A stretch of DNA of 64,000 nt from Ooceraea biroi (Eukaryota > Arthropoda > Insecta > Hymenoptera > Formicidae). The translations under genes and the position numbers were made by a program. Within the stretch, counting starts at the first letter, position 1, and every line of letters starts with the position of its first letter. The stretch is from contig NC_039513.1 in assembly GCF_003672135.1 (NCBI RefSeq), forward strand, positions 15,775,591 to 15,839,590, given 5' to 3'. Shown piece by piece: positions 36,297 to 49,917 of this stretch. The notes beneath the pieces were generated by a model. The model searched no databases, was not told the DNA's origin, and was given only the letters and a program-made list of their open reading frames with translations.

Positions 36297-39200
36297 CTAA
36301 CAGGACGCGGTTCGCATTCTCACTTTATCCTTAAGGTAATTGGCGACTTGTGTCTGCGAGTGCCTCATGGCCAGCTGAAGCGGCGTGATACCCTCCTGAT
36401 TTACGAGCAAAGGATCAGCGCCCGCTCCCACGAGCTGCCTCGCGACCGTCATGTGTCCCGTCAAGGCTGCGGCATGCAGTGCACTTTCGCCGTTCTAAAA
36501 CCGTAAGAGGAATTTTAGTTTCTTGCGCATAATAATTTACAGTATACCAAGTGTTACGAAATAAAAATAATAATTTTATTTTTTGTTGTAAGAAAGTTAT
36601 CTTTAACGTTTTAAAAGCTTCATTTTATTTTACTTTGTCGACAGACGAGGTAACTAATTTTGTCAAAATCCTCGTGTTTTCGCTAAATTACAAATGCTTG
36701 AATAAATGATTTGAAATTATTAATCTTGATTCTGTAAGTATTTCTGCAGCTCATAAAATTCTATGATGTATAATATATAGAATTATAGAGATTCTAAAAC
36801 TGTATACAAAACTCTAGAGAGAAAGAGAGAGATCGCAAGCTTTTGTCAACAGACTACCAGCTTCGCTGAATTACCTCATGAATATTTGTCTAACACGCTA
36901 GAACTCTCGCTTACCGGAAGCACGCCGAGCGAAGGACGATACTTGAGCAACTCGCCGATGACGGCGGTGTGACCCTTGTGGGCGGCTTTGAAAAGCGGAG
37001 TCGCGCCATCCTGCAAAGAAACGATCATAATGACACTCGCGTGACAATAGCGAGGAAGCTCGCTTGCTTTCGGCAATCGTGGAAAACAGTGACGGGAGAC
37101 GAGCGGAGATGTCTCCTCATCGTGACGCGCGATTTACATTACAGCGCTTACGTGTCTAGTGGCGTCGACCTTCGCACCGGCTCTCAGCAGCCTCCTGACG
37201 GCGTGATCGTGTCCCATCTGCGACGCGATCCACAGCGGCGTGGCGCCGTCCGTCCTCGCCGCGTCCGTCTTCGCCCCGTGATCCAGAAGGACCTCCAGGA
37301 TGCGGAGGTGGCCGTTCTGCGCGGCGATGAACAACGCCGTGGCGCCGTCCTAACGAGTCGTAATCGCTCTTTAACTTGGCTTCCACGCTTGCTTGCTAAC
37401 GTGCCACGCCGTTATCTCCAATAGCGATGCGTTCAACTGAGGCGCGTTTAAACAAAATCACTCCGAGGCGGGCGATAAACTTAATTTTTACGGACTTACA
37501 TTGGACACGCACGCGTGGAGGAGCGATCGCCGGGCGATTTTCAACCTGCCGGTTCACGCTCGACCGGTCAAACGAGCTCTGAAAATTCGGAGTTACTCAC
37601 TTGTGGAGCTAGACCGCTCCGACTACCTCAGTCGAATACGCTACGTGGGACATAACCGGCGTGTCGTTTAGCGGAACTAACGACATTCTAAAAATAAATT
37701 GCACAAAACTGATGTGAACTGTCTCGCCGTCAAGCCTTATTCTTAATGCATGAAACTTTATGTATCGAGTGTACACGAATAAAAGAGCCGGGTTTCCTAC
37801 CTTCATGTGAGCGTTCGGACTGGCGCCTCTCTCTATCAGGCCCTCCACGACGTCCAGGTGACCGTACTGGCATGCGACGAAGAGCGGCGTGCCGCCGTCC
37901 TGAAATCCACAGCATCACATGATACGATAGGATAATCAGCGACAGGATAACGTATAGATTATCAAAGAGCGAGGTCTCGTGCATGCACGCTAAATGTTTC
38001 TGGCCTCTCGACTCTCACTTACTATGCTGCACGAATCCACGATCGCGCCGTGCTCCAGGAGCAGACCCGCGATGTCCATGTAGCCGCCCTGGGCAGCGAA
38101 GAACAGTGCCGTCGTCCCGGTCTTCGAACACACGACAGATGTTATCGTATACGTCGTAGATTTACTGTTACGCCGTTGTATATAATTGTGCAACAATCCG
38201 CAAGATGATCCACTTATTTCCCGGTGGTTTAAAAATATTTCCAGTTACTTTCTTGTAAAGTAAAATTATGCAAATATACGATATGCGATAAGATCTTCTG
38301 TGACTATTTTTCCGCTTGGATTGATGTTCATTTACTCCATTTCCCGAGGAAATAAGTTCGTCGGGAGTACTTTGCTCCCTGCCTTCGAGGATCCAGGTGC
38401 TTGAGTTTAAGTGGACCAGTCTGTGATCGTTTGCGAGGTACGAGATCGCATTCGCGAAGCCGGAAACGCGATAGAATGTAACAGTTTCTGCACGACGCGC
38501 AGATAAGCACGCTAGGAGACACTAAGAAGGAAAAGATCGATGATGTACGGCCTTACGGGTCTACGAGAGGAGAGAAAAACTCACCTCATTTTCTGCATTC
38601 GAGCGAATTATTTTTCCAGAGGAATGTTATTACAATTTTTAATGAATTTTTCTTTGATAATGCCAACTCTAAGCTTGACAATCCAAGCAGTGGAGAGAGA
38701 GAGAAGCAACGTAGTCTCTGTTTTATAATGGTACGTATACGTGTACACGTCCTTCACCTGATTTAAGATAATGTCTCGCATTAAAGCGTGACTATCCGCC
38801 ATCTAAAGCACGTGCGTTGTGTGCTTTGAATAGTGCGGCGATAAATCGTCAAAACTTTCGTCGATCGAAACACAATCAGAGTTTCTGGCTTAGCTGTTTC
38901 GAGGTGCGGACTCTGAGAGTTCTATACGACGACCTCGTCTACGACGAGGCAATTAGAATCGGTTGTTACGCTTTCACGACGGCAGATAGATCTTTTTGGA
39001 GTGCCGGCGATTTCGATCCTGTTCCAGGAACGCGGAGAAAAAGTCGTAAAATATAAACTAGAAATTAGAAATGTTGCTCCTTCGAATAAACGCAACGAGA
39101 CAAGATCGAGGGGACAATTGCAAATCGTTGGAATTAGGCATCGAATATTTTCAGGTAGCATGCGGCCAGGTGCGACCGACCACGCGCTACTCTGCGAAAA

Positions 39201-42200
39201 CTGCTGTAACTCCGTTAATATTGCGAATTTTAGCAAATATAATTAAGAAAATGCAAAGAAAGAAATCGATTTTTTTAAACCGTTACAGTGACGTCCCCCG
39301 TTAAGACATTTTAAATCTTGATCAAGATATAAGCTCTCTCATGTAATATTATTTAAATCTGAGTCAGAGGAAAGAACGATACGGAACTCGCTCATTCATT
39401 AGGTGTTTTACTATGAATTTAATCCTATGGATATTAATTTCGTAATCGTGTATTTCATTTTGAGGTCTCTCTGTATACATATATACTCGGGCTAATGAAT
39501 AATCTACCACTGGGTCCGACCACGACTGGGTAAAATGCACTTTCACTATCATAAAAGCTCCTGTCGAAGGAGTGCCGCCGAGCTCGCCAGTTTCATCTGT
39601 TACGTACTTCGCTGTCTCGCTGTGCCCCGAAGCAAGGCGAATAATTTCCTTAACTCTAATCTTTCTCTTTGCGAGAAATGGCGTAGAGCTTTTCCTTTAC
39701 ATATCAGCATTATTTCTAGCGAGAAGAAAGAAGAAGAAATTATATAAATTATGTGTAAGTTCTCTTTTCTTTTGGTCACATTATCCTCAGAATTCTGCTC
39801 GTCAACGTTTTCACTTGCAGGATGCGACAAATTTTATTATAATTTTTTGCAACTCTCGGAATATATTTCCAGTCTGGAAATGGACCGAGCGATGCACACG
39901 CCATGGAGTTACACATTCTGCGATGCGTGGCGAACGAAGCGGGGACATAATACCTATCCATTACTAAACCGCAGAAATTCTATAACGCGACGATCAACGA
40001 TGCCGGTTCGACCTGCGCCAGGTAAAAGTCCGCACCCGCAGTCACCGACGCGTTCCTTTCGTTTCACTATCGTGCAATCGTGCACGAAGAAGCGCGCACA
40101 AAAACGCCTGCTCAGCCTAGAGATCATATTCGCGACTACGTATTTTTCAGAAATCATCAAGACACTATATTGTGCGAATAAATTTATGTCTCAATAAATT
40201 TTTAATCAATATGTGCAACTTAAAACAATGTTTTAGTTCGTTAAAAGCAATCAGCTACCATAATTGTGGCAAATGATAAGTATATTAAACATATAAATGT
40301 GTTAAAAAATAATCTTATAATAAAATAATTTTATAAAAGAAGAAGCTCCTCGTTTCTTCAATCTTATATAATTTCTACGTGCATTTCATATAGGTCGTGG
40401 AAGTTTTAGACGTGTGGAGAATATAAACTTGGTAACATTACTTGATGCAAAATGATCACATCTCTAATCGTTATAAAGAGAGATATAGGGTACCAATCAA
40501 AGATCTAATTACAGTTCAGAGCTGTCTGCTGAATCGTGTATGGCGCATGCATAGCGGTACTGCACTTTACAGCTTACGGATGCAAATTCCGCCGATCGAG
40601 CATCGATCTCCAAGTGGGACAATAAAAGGTCAGTTATTTTCGTTTCATGAATGCGGTGTGCCAACTTTAATTAATTTCCCGGAAGGCGATCAAAAGATAA
40701 TTAGTAGTAAATGATGCGTGATGATGCTCCTCACCAGAAGCAAGTGCAAACTATATTATTAAGCGATATTAGATGCTAAATTGACTGATACGGGGATTCA
40801 TAATTCCAGTTAGTATTTCTTCATCGAAGAGTGTCGCAGCGCACCCCTCGGCTATCCGAGATCTACGATTTTTATCGAGACTGTCGCAAATGACCTGATA
40901 GGTGTCATTCACCTCCGTCGGTGTTGTCCATTTTTAGACGATCAATAATCGCGAATAGAATTTTTAGATGACACTATCTACAGATGATTCTTCAATATAA
41001 TTTTCACCTACAACAATTGTGCGTTAATAATTTTCTTTATAAAATATTTTTTACAAAATATAATAAATATGCTGATAAGTGTTTACGAGATAAAAATAGT
41101 TATAATAGAAATTAAAATATTGAATGAAAAAATTTATATTTAATAATATGATTAAATGTAATAATGTAAAAATATATAATAAATAGTAAATAAATATATG
41201 AAATTTAAATTAATATAATAAAATATTTCTCAGGTTTTTTTATATCATTCTTTTTCTTTTCTAGTTAATAAATTTAATAATATTGATAATAGAGACGTTT
41301 CTCCAATACTATAAATATTCTAGATAGAAGAGATCACAAAACTGCAAATTCTACTCAAAGAAAGTAGACTTGAGATTGAAATGAAAGATATCTAGTTTCT
41401 AGTTAAACTTCGTTTGGTTTGACAGAGTACAAGGCACTTCGTGCCTACACGCGCGCGATCCACCCCTAATATCTATGGTGGTACAGACAACACGTTCGGA
41501 CAGATTATAGGTCTGGCGTTAGAGATCATACTTAAACTTCTATATTACCGTCGTTGCACGCTCGTTGCACGTTTTTGCACAGGCACTCTGCTATTAAAGA
41601 GGCATATCACGCGAAGTTGCACGCACGAGCGTCACAGCGCAAGTTCACGTGCGCCTCGCTCATAGGCAATATTGGCCTTGGAATATTCTCGTTTAATTTT
41701 GCGGTCCGTTTCTCACTTCGCGATATTTATACTGCTAAATCGCGTACGCTAAACGCTCCCCTTGGCGCGTGAAAATCAACGCGCAGGAAATACCAGAGGT
41801 GCATTCTCCGCAACACGGAAAAGGAAAACTCGTGGGTTTCCCCTGTAAATTCAATTGCTTCCGTTAATCATTGCGCTCTTTTGGAAGATTGATTAGTAAA
41901 TTACCACGTGCACCGCGACAAATTATAATACGAGAACTGAAATGAGATACAATTATGCCTGTAACGGCCTCGCATTACTTCACACAGTCCCGGCGGCTTT
42001 AATTTAAAAGAGATCGTATTTTCCAGTCCGCTGACGAAAATGATCCTGGATCCCTGATCCGCTGATTACGCAAGACGACGAACGCGTTAAACGGGTTTTT
42101 AACGAATGTTTGCGTAATCCTTCGCCGCAGCTGCTGTCATCGTTTACGCTCAATCTCAGGGGAGGAGCGCAGATCGGGCGGGTATTAGTTGGATCATCGT

Positions 42201-45200
42201 GAACACATTTCTATCGGTGAGCGCGTTCGCTCATCGCGCGCAATATTCTCCGTCGCGTTTCTAACAATAACATCATCTGCAGCCCACGCGCAGAAACAAT
42301 GATCTTGTTCATCAAATTGGAAGCTGTCTAGAACACGTTTCATATAAATTAAAGGCTTTCTAATTTCGGATAATAAAAGAAACAAATTGTATTTTCTAAT
42401 ATTTTCTAATATAATCTACGATGATTAAGGCAGAAAATTAAAGTATTCTACCGAAGAGGTTTCGAAAGATTGTATAGATATGATACTTTACTTGCTGCGT
42501 GAAAAAGAATTACGTTATATTTAATTTACGGGACAGAAAATATTAAAAGAATTGAAATCAGCGGTGGGTTTTTACTTCCTAAATTCTTTCACTTATTTTG
42601 TTTCCTAAAATATACAGCGCAACGGCGGTTCGTGGAACGCTGGCAATCTTGTCATTGATTTGCATACAATGCTGTAATCCTAGCTAGCTGGCACGAGAAA
42701 GCTCCCTGGGGAAAAAGAGAAAAATGTCGACTCGACGATATATCTTCGCGAGGTACTTAAAAAAGGGACTCTTAACGGCTTCCTGGTGCTTCACGTGACA
42801 TGCTACGCAACAAGCTTTTTATGTCTCACCGACGCTCCTCAGACTCGTGCGTTTAAAAAGAGGTGCAGCTCGTTGGAGTATGCTCCGGAAGTTTTACAAA
42901 TCCTATTTCGAAATCACTTGGAACGAGCGTCTAAATAGATATATCCTGGATAAGATCTCTAAGCATGGTTCCGCTTGAGAGTTATGAGAGAGTATTTATA
43001 CAAGATGTGTTACGATGCACTATTTAGATACAATAAAATATTTGAATATTATTATAATTGACGAGTTATATAAATTGTAACAATTGTATATGCTCAGTTG
43101 TAATTAGTTGCTTGAGAGCAATAAATTGTTAAAGTCTATTGAAAATGAAAAAATACGCGTTGCATTCTCCAGAATCTTATCTGAAATCTTATCAATTTTT
43201 TATATTTTGATATCATTGAAAAATTCAAGTAACATTTAAAACGCAACACAATTGTTACCTTATTATCAACAAAACTCGTTAATTATTGCACATAATCCGC
43301 CATTGTTAAGAACTACTCTATCGTGTACGTAACTTTCTGGCTGGTAAAGGATCCATGAATTTTTGGCTGCTGCTGAATGGAACGACGGGCATGTTTGTAC
43401 TACTACTACGCGTGCTCACGCACCGCGGACAAGTATTCCATTCATCACGCAGGATCTCATTCATTCAGCAATCAAGTTGCAAGGAATCGAGCTTACCAGC
43501 CTTTTGGCATTGGGATCCGCCCCTTGATGCAGCAGCTCGGTCACGCCGTCGATGTGGCCACCGGCGGCGGCTAATATCAACGGTGTCGTGCCATCCTGAA
43601 AGAAAAGCGCACCACCTCGTCAGCGACCTCGTTTGCAAAATTCCGCTCCGACGATTCGATCGGCCGCGAGACTTTTCTCCCGAAGTGAACGCCAACATCG
43701 GTGAATGTATGTCATATTTTCTAATTGTTCCTCGAGCGAGCTGCTAATATACACTAACTATCTCGAGTGTCTAACTTTAGCACTTAGCAATTAGTACGTA
43801 ACATCTTCTACGAGATGTATCAATCTATACATAAAAATATTTCTTGTGAAATTTCTAACTGCCTGATGAAATCAATTTTGCTTTCTGTAATTGGTAATTG
43901 AAAACTATTTTGCATTTCCTTATATCATATATAAATTAAGTCTCAGAAAATAAATCTTGTATATGATCGACTATGATATGCTATATTTAATTTTGCAGCC
44001 AGTTTTCAAAATCGCTTTTAATGATTATTATATATATAAAATAAAGTTTCGTGAGATGCTGGTCCGGTCGTAGCTTCGAGATGGATCGAAGAGAATCGCG
44101 ACCAGCAGGAAGTGCCATTATACGCTCGCCGACCGAACGGAAAGCGCCTCGATTCGACATTTACATGATTTCATGCGGACGAGCTCACGAAAATACGCCG
44201 ATAAAAATGCGCGTTCGGCTTCCAGGCCGAAAAGTGGCACGATTACGCTGTCCTCGCGTGATCTAATAAACCACTTTCGAAACGCGAGAGGAGCGTAACG
44301 TTACTCGCGCGCGCCGCTCGCTTTTCATCGTCATTTGTATGATGAGCTGCTGACAGCGAGAAGAGAAAATAGCCGGTAAATCACGCGTCTGCTGTAAAAT
44401 CGCCAACATTATCAGGAGACAAATTTAGTTACCCCTCCGATCGGAAACGTCTAATTTATTTCCGTTTGTGATGCTTCTGGACGACTTTAATCAGACTCGA
44501 TGTCGGTCTTGGATTAATTAAACTGATTGGATACAACCAGATCGTGTTCCAAGAGTTTCTAGACGTTTAATATTGCCCTTTGAGCGGGGCTAAAATCCTT
44601 ATCTTTATAAAAAATCAGTATTCTGCTTAATTGTATAGCTTTCCTGTCCGTTTGAGAATTATTTACGGTGTAATAGTAAGATTTAACTACAGAAATATAT
44701 TTTAATATAAATACGCATGTGTCGATATTCATACTGACCTTATCCTTACAATCAACATGGACGCGTCCGGAATCCAATAAAATACGGAGACGCTTGGCGT
44801 CCCCACGTGCCGCTGCCAGATGCAGCTCCACATCCCAAGGCGATTCCTTCTGAAAAAATGAAAGCCACAATTTTAATGAACCATTGTGCACAGTAGCTTT
44901 ATCAAAGAATATTTTTATGTCTATCCATTCTAGTTGTGCAATAGAATCATGAGAAAGCGGTGTTCCCATACAGCATTCGAAAATACAAATCATCACGCGT
45001 GTATAATGCAACACAAATGTAACTATAAATATGGATGTGGTCGTCGAACGTGGTCGGGACAGTTCAAAGCTCGACCCAACACTTTTAGCGCCTTCCTAAT
45101 CTGAAAAATATGCGCTCGTAGTCGTCATCGACAGGTTTGACGTTCCTCGAGGCCGTACCTTCATTTTCCCGGGTTTACGATTTAACGGTGAACAGCGCGA

Positions 45201-47639
45201 ATTACATTTTTCAATGTAAATACGTTCGCGATCCTTCAACGGTTTTTTGATCCGGCCAATTTCAATCTTCGCTTTGCGAAGTCTTCGTTTGCTTTGCACT
45301 AACCCGGTTATGAGCAACGTAAGTGTGTTTCTTGGAGGAAAATAAGCATCCTGCGCTCGGAACATCTATATTTTTGGCGAGTATTTTCGTCGCGCGCGCG
45401 CACGCGGATTTATGTCTTAACGGAACTCGCGCTCCGAAATCTCCTCAGGAATTCTACGGACGGAAAAAAAATGGGCCCGCAGGCCCCGATATTCGTAACT
45501 TTAGCCCCGTTAGCCCGGTAGTTTACCGATTCAAGTGCGCGTCACGGATTGCAAACGTAAAATTGCAGAACCACGTTACCGTTGGCCCGTACACTCAGTG
45601 GCGTGGAAAAGTCTCGTTATGGGATTTTGCGGTGATACACCAGCATACCTCCCCTTTATGCACGCGTAGCAGTCTGACGGACGAATATTTACACATCGTG
45701 GAAAAATATCGCGAACGATAAATTGGTTGATAAATCTAATGCATCCTGACGATAGCTCTCCCGAGCGCGCATAATTTCTCCCGCGCGAAACCACACTCTC
45801 TTCCGTGGCGCCGTGTGTAATCTCGATCGTAATTAGCGCGCGTGACCAACGATTAAAGTTTTAATTAAAATATCGAAAATCAACGCTGCGAAATTCGTGC
45901 CACTGTGTCGATACGTGATTCCTTCCGCTTCGGAACTGGTATATTCGCGCAGGGACTGGCCTCTGCTTAATTCGCTCGTTATAATATTGTATACAAATAT
46001 ATATGTAATATATATAATTTTAACATATAATATTGCTATTTTATATTTCGCGAATATAATATTAAAATAATAAAATCAAAATACAAATCATACATCAAAA
46101 TACATTTTAAAAAAACATTAGATACGTGAAATATTATTCAAACGAGAAATTCGATTTGTTTTTCTTTCAAATAATATTCTAAATTCATCAAAACACTTTA
46201 AAGATAACGAGCAATAAATTACGAAGGGAGAACACATAATGCCGCAACGGATGTTTTCGCTTCCAAGCTTTTGCAATTCTCGATGGCAGACTTATCAAGT
46301 TCATCGACTATATCCCAAGTTTCACATAAATCTTACGTAACACATTGTATAGACAGAGAATGTAAATTTAACGAACTGGCTATTAAGCGCTAACGGTGGC
46401 CGGCTCCGAAGCGAACCCCATAACGTTCGATACCGCGTAATGTGTGTCACGAATATTACATTATATAGGTTGCTCCAATAAATTCGAGCATGTTCAATAC
46501 TGATTGTGGATCGTTAAATCGTGATTGCTTTTTCAATAACAATGCTTCTACCTCTAATATAATAAATAACGTTAATGATCAGCACCGTTATCAGTATATC
46601 AGCGAGATCGATATTAATATTGCATTATACACATATAATATCAAATACACATTTATATAAATAAATCTAGGCAACATTAAAATTCATAAATAAAATATAA
46701 AATTCGATTTGCACACAATGCGAGCGCAGCGTGTACGGTACATCTAGCCTCGAGTATTACGTTAAGAATAGAATTACAGATATTAAATAATAACGAAGCT
46801 TGACATTTTTCGCGAAAATCTCCGGCGACCAGGCGGTTAAGCGGCGCCTCCCTGGCGCGACCGGAGACTTCGCCTTTCGTTTTTAATCGCGCTCGCACAG
46901 GTGCGCCCATTCATCGCCGAGAGTCGGGAATAACTTGTTAATAAAAGATAAGACGCATATTCTTTTTGCGCGCGCTGTGCTCGCGCTCTAGTCGCCTAAT
47001 GCGAGCCGCGTTCAATGTCAACACGAGATAACAATCGATAGAAGTGTATACGGATCAACGTCTAATCGCGAACAGCGAGCGCGCCTTGGAAAACAGTCGA
47101 GCGATCTCCAACGTAACGAGAGAGAAAAGTACGAGCATGGATCGACGGCAAATTAATTATCAAAAAATCATTATAATATTAAATAACTAAAACTAATATC
47201 AAATTTCTTTTACTACCGGAACGCTCGAGACTCTCCGTTCAACTTGCCATTTCGATCGCGAATGAATTATAAATAGGCGAAATTCAAACTGAAATTCGCT
47301 TCAGTGTGTCATCCACCCGAAAAGTAATAAAAACCCCAAATGAAGGTGGAACGCGCGAGCCGCAGCTCCAAAAAGTGACTAAATTCAAGTTGGAGTGAAT
47401 TACGGGTGCGTGAAGTTGCGCGTAATGCATCTCCCTCGATGCGTCCAACGAAATGCCAGCATGGTGGAGGGATCGCTCCCTCGAATAAAGTATCCCGGCG
47501 AACGAAAAAACGGTATCGGAAGGACCAAAAGCGGAGGGATGGTATTGCTCGCGGAGTCACGGTGACATGAATTGCGAGCGCGAGGCTCTCGCGACTCTCT
47601 CGATTCTGCATCGAGGAAGACACTCACCTTCATCGACAT
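36297..47639 (-). CDS. ANKRD29: ANKRD29-like ankyrin repeat protein, eight exons
   Basis: A protein made almost wholly of ankyrin repeats, of unknown function in any species. Exons: 47639-47628, 44849-44739, 43595-43497, 38121-38023, 37899-37801, 37349-37152, 37010-36915, 36494-36297. All junctions are phase 0, and the product is 303 aa (human 301). Repeat starts read DGTTPLILAAAGGH, TGTTALFFAAQGGY, DGGTPLFVACQYGH, DGATALFIAAQNGH, DGATPLWIASQMGH, DGATPLFKAAHKGH and NGESALHAAALTGH. The first exon encodes only MSMK; the next begins KESPWDVELHLAAARGD and includes SGRVHVDC, which matches human SGRVDVDC. Exons 3 to 5 are each exactly 99 nt, one repeat per exon, and exon 6 is 198 nt, two repeats. 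Introns reach 5.4 kb. Confidence 0.95.
38122..43496. other. 5.4-kb ANKRD29 intron
   Basis: AT-rich with scattered GC-rich islands. I found no nested gene or known element; open frames are short and unrelated to known proteins. Confidence 0.5.
44850..47627. other. first intron of ANKRD29
   Basis: 2.8 kb with no coding sequence recognised. Confidence 0.5.
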
Positions 47640-48087
47640 GTTGCACAGCGAGTCGTCACCGATGCGGTAGCGATCAATCGTTCGTCAGTGTCCCGCGGGG
47701 AAACAATGAGAGTGCATCTCGCGCGTCTCGAGTCTAAAAGGCCGAACAAATGAAGAAACGTCAAATTCGCTCGCTCGCGTCCGCGTGCAGTCGGACGCAA
47801 TCGCCAACGATCTAACCGGCGCGAAGCGCGGCCCGCTACTGAACACGATTTTCTATCACGGCCCGTTTTGAGGCACCGCTCGGCCTCGCTCGCTGGCTTA
47901 CGCGCGTCCCCGACACACACGTCACCCAAACAACGTCGTCGTCGGCCCGAATGACGTCGTTAAGTCGACGACTCACCCGATTGAACTCCGCGTACGCCGT
48001 ACGAGGCCCACCGGTTGCCGCGAACGCTCACGCGGTGGCAGCACCTCCCAACGTCCCGGAATAGCGTGAAAAAATCTTAATTTTAAT
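47640..48087. promoter_or_regulatory. GC-rich promoter region of ANKRD29
   Basis: The sequence just upstream of the ANKRD29 start codon is rich in CpG to about 48060, then turns abruptly AT-rich at the repeat block that follows. Promoter role is inferred from position. Confidence 0.35.
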
Positions 48088-48295
48088 TTATACTACTTAT
48101 AGCTATACAATTGGCTATACCTTTGGTTATATTATTAAGCGTCCATTTCGCTTTTGATAAAATTTTTAATTATCCTTAAAATATTAGTATTACCTATAAT
48201 TATACTACTAAGCGTTTACTTCGCTTATGATATAATTGTTATAACGGGGCTATTTTAATTGTTTGTCATCGTGCTCCAATAATCGATGATGAAAA
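48088..48295 (+). repeat. 208-bp repeat, outer copy
   Basis: This segment appears identical to 54838-55045 in the same orientation, and matches 48773-48980 inverted. The latter two lie in the arms of the large palindrome. It holds two diverged sub-repeats, each with a short inverted motif (AAGCGTCCATTTCGCTT and AAGCGTTTACTTCGCTT). Confidence 0.9.
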
Positions 48296-48305
48296 TTATA
48301 ATATA

Positions 48306-48320
48306 TTGATGCGATAGGAA
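48306..48320. repeat. 15-bp direct repeat at left end of palindrome
   Basis: TTGATGCGATAGGAA abuts the left end of the palindrome. The same 15 bases abut the right end (55499-55513). It could be a target-site duplication. Confidence 0.8.
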
Positions 48321-49098
48321 TATATAACCCGGGGGTCAGTCAAAAGTCGATTACCGTTGATTTAATCTAGAGGTCAGACTCTCTCAGGCGTTCTCTCAGT
48401 GATGTGTCAGCCGGCAATCACCCTTTGCATCAGAAATTCGAAAACCGAGGCTCGTCGACGTGCAGGTGCATGTCGCAACGCATCATCGTGACTGATGGAA
48501 TAGAGTTCGTTGCTATGCTCTTGCTAGAAAATTTTCGCCGTGAAAAATCTGACCACGAGAAACTCCGTTAAATTAAAACGTCTCTCAGCGCGCTGACATT
48601 AATTACTTCCGATTAAATTTCAAACTTTCTTTTCATGACCCACACAATCCCGTTTTAATACAAAAGCATTTTTTCTTTTTTTTATTTTATTACTATTGAC
48701 GCGTGTGATTCACAGCGAAAGCTATACATTTTTCAAGATAAAGATACATATATCGATCATGATTATCGTACCTTTTCATCATCGATTATTGGAGCACGAT
48801 GACAAACAATTAAAATAGCCCCGTTATAACAATTATATCATAAGCGAAGTAAACGCTTAGTAGTATAATTATAGGTAATACTAATATTTTAAGGATAATT
48901 AAAAATTTTATCAAAAGCGAAATGGACGCTTAATAATATAACCAAAGGTATAGCCAATTGTATAGCTATAAGTAGTATAAGTATTAAGGCGATCCTGGAG
49001 TTGCTAGTGAACTATTGTTTCACTAGCTCTCGTAATAGCGACTAAAGTCACTAGATTGATAAAGTACCGCAATCCGTGGTAAAATACGTGGAATAAAA

Positions 49099-49272
49099 AT
49101 GGCGTTGGAAGTGTATTTAGTGCAAACATGCAACTTATCAACACAACTTATCAACACTAAGTGCAATTCTACGAAGCAGCGTTGCGTTGTATCTCCATTG
49201 AGAAAGGCTACATATTGTGATAGATGTGAAGAGAACATAATTGTGATGAAAACACCATGTAGTTGGAATTAA
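49099..49272 (+). CDS. 57-aa Cys-rich frame in the palindrome arm, doubtful
   Basis: A short frame from an ATG in good context (AAAATGG) with six Cys, including YCDRC. The mirror copy is at about 54546-54719 on the minus strand. Just downstream, a Met at about 49363 opens MSGRRIRFKTLKHLDRQVD and is followed by a GTAAGC donor-like site. No family recognised. These could be captured gene fragments or chance frames. Confidence 0.2.
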   Translation: MALEVYLVQTCNLSTQLINTKCNSTKQRCVVSPLRKATYCDRCEENIIVMKTPCSWN

Positions 49273-49579
49273 AATGGCGGACGATTGCGGTACATTATCT
49301 ATCTAGTGACTTTAACAGCGACCGTCCGCTAGCGACACCACCGACAGACTTGACAATTACCGACATGTCGGGAAGACGTATACGCTTCAAAACTCTGAAG
49401 CATTTGGATCGTCAAGTGGACTGTAAGCAATTTCCCAACATTATTTCGATAATATGCGATAATGTTGTATGCGGTAATGCACACTTCATTAATATATATA
49501 TATAATTATATATATTTATAACATTTGTTTTACATGTTTTATCATTTGTACTTCCATATAACATATACCACCAATACAT

Positions 49580-49635
<56 letters not shown>

Positions 49636-49878
49636 AATGAAGTGTTTTCATGCATTCTGCGAAATAACATTTCCTCGTCATTATATCAAAGACAATTAAA
49701 TAAATTATATATAGACTAATAATAAACATTATATATCATTAACAAATTTCCTATTATATAATATAAAATATATAATCGCAATTTAATAAATAGCATTTTT
49801 GCTTGTATAATTTTTCAAAACTTTTAAAGGTTTACTAAAATATATGTGTAGCGCATGAAAATATTTGATTGCTAAACC

Positions 49879-49916
<38 letters not shown>

Positions 49917-49917
<1 letters not shown>

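Noticed and set aside
49412..49729. Frames with His-Thr or Val-Cys runs in the palindrome
   Set aside because: They are translations of (GT/CA)n and (TA)n microsatellites.
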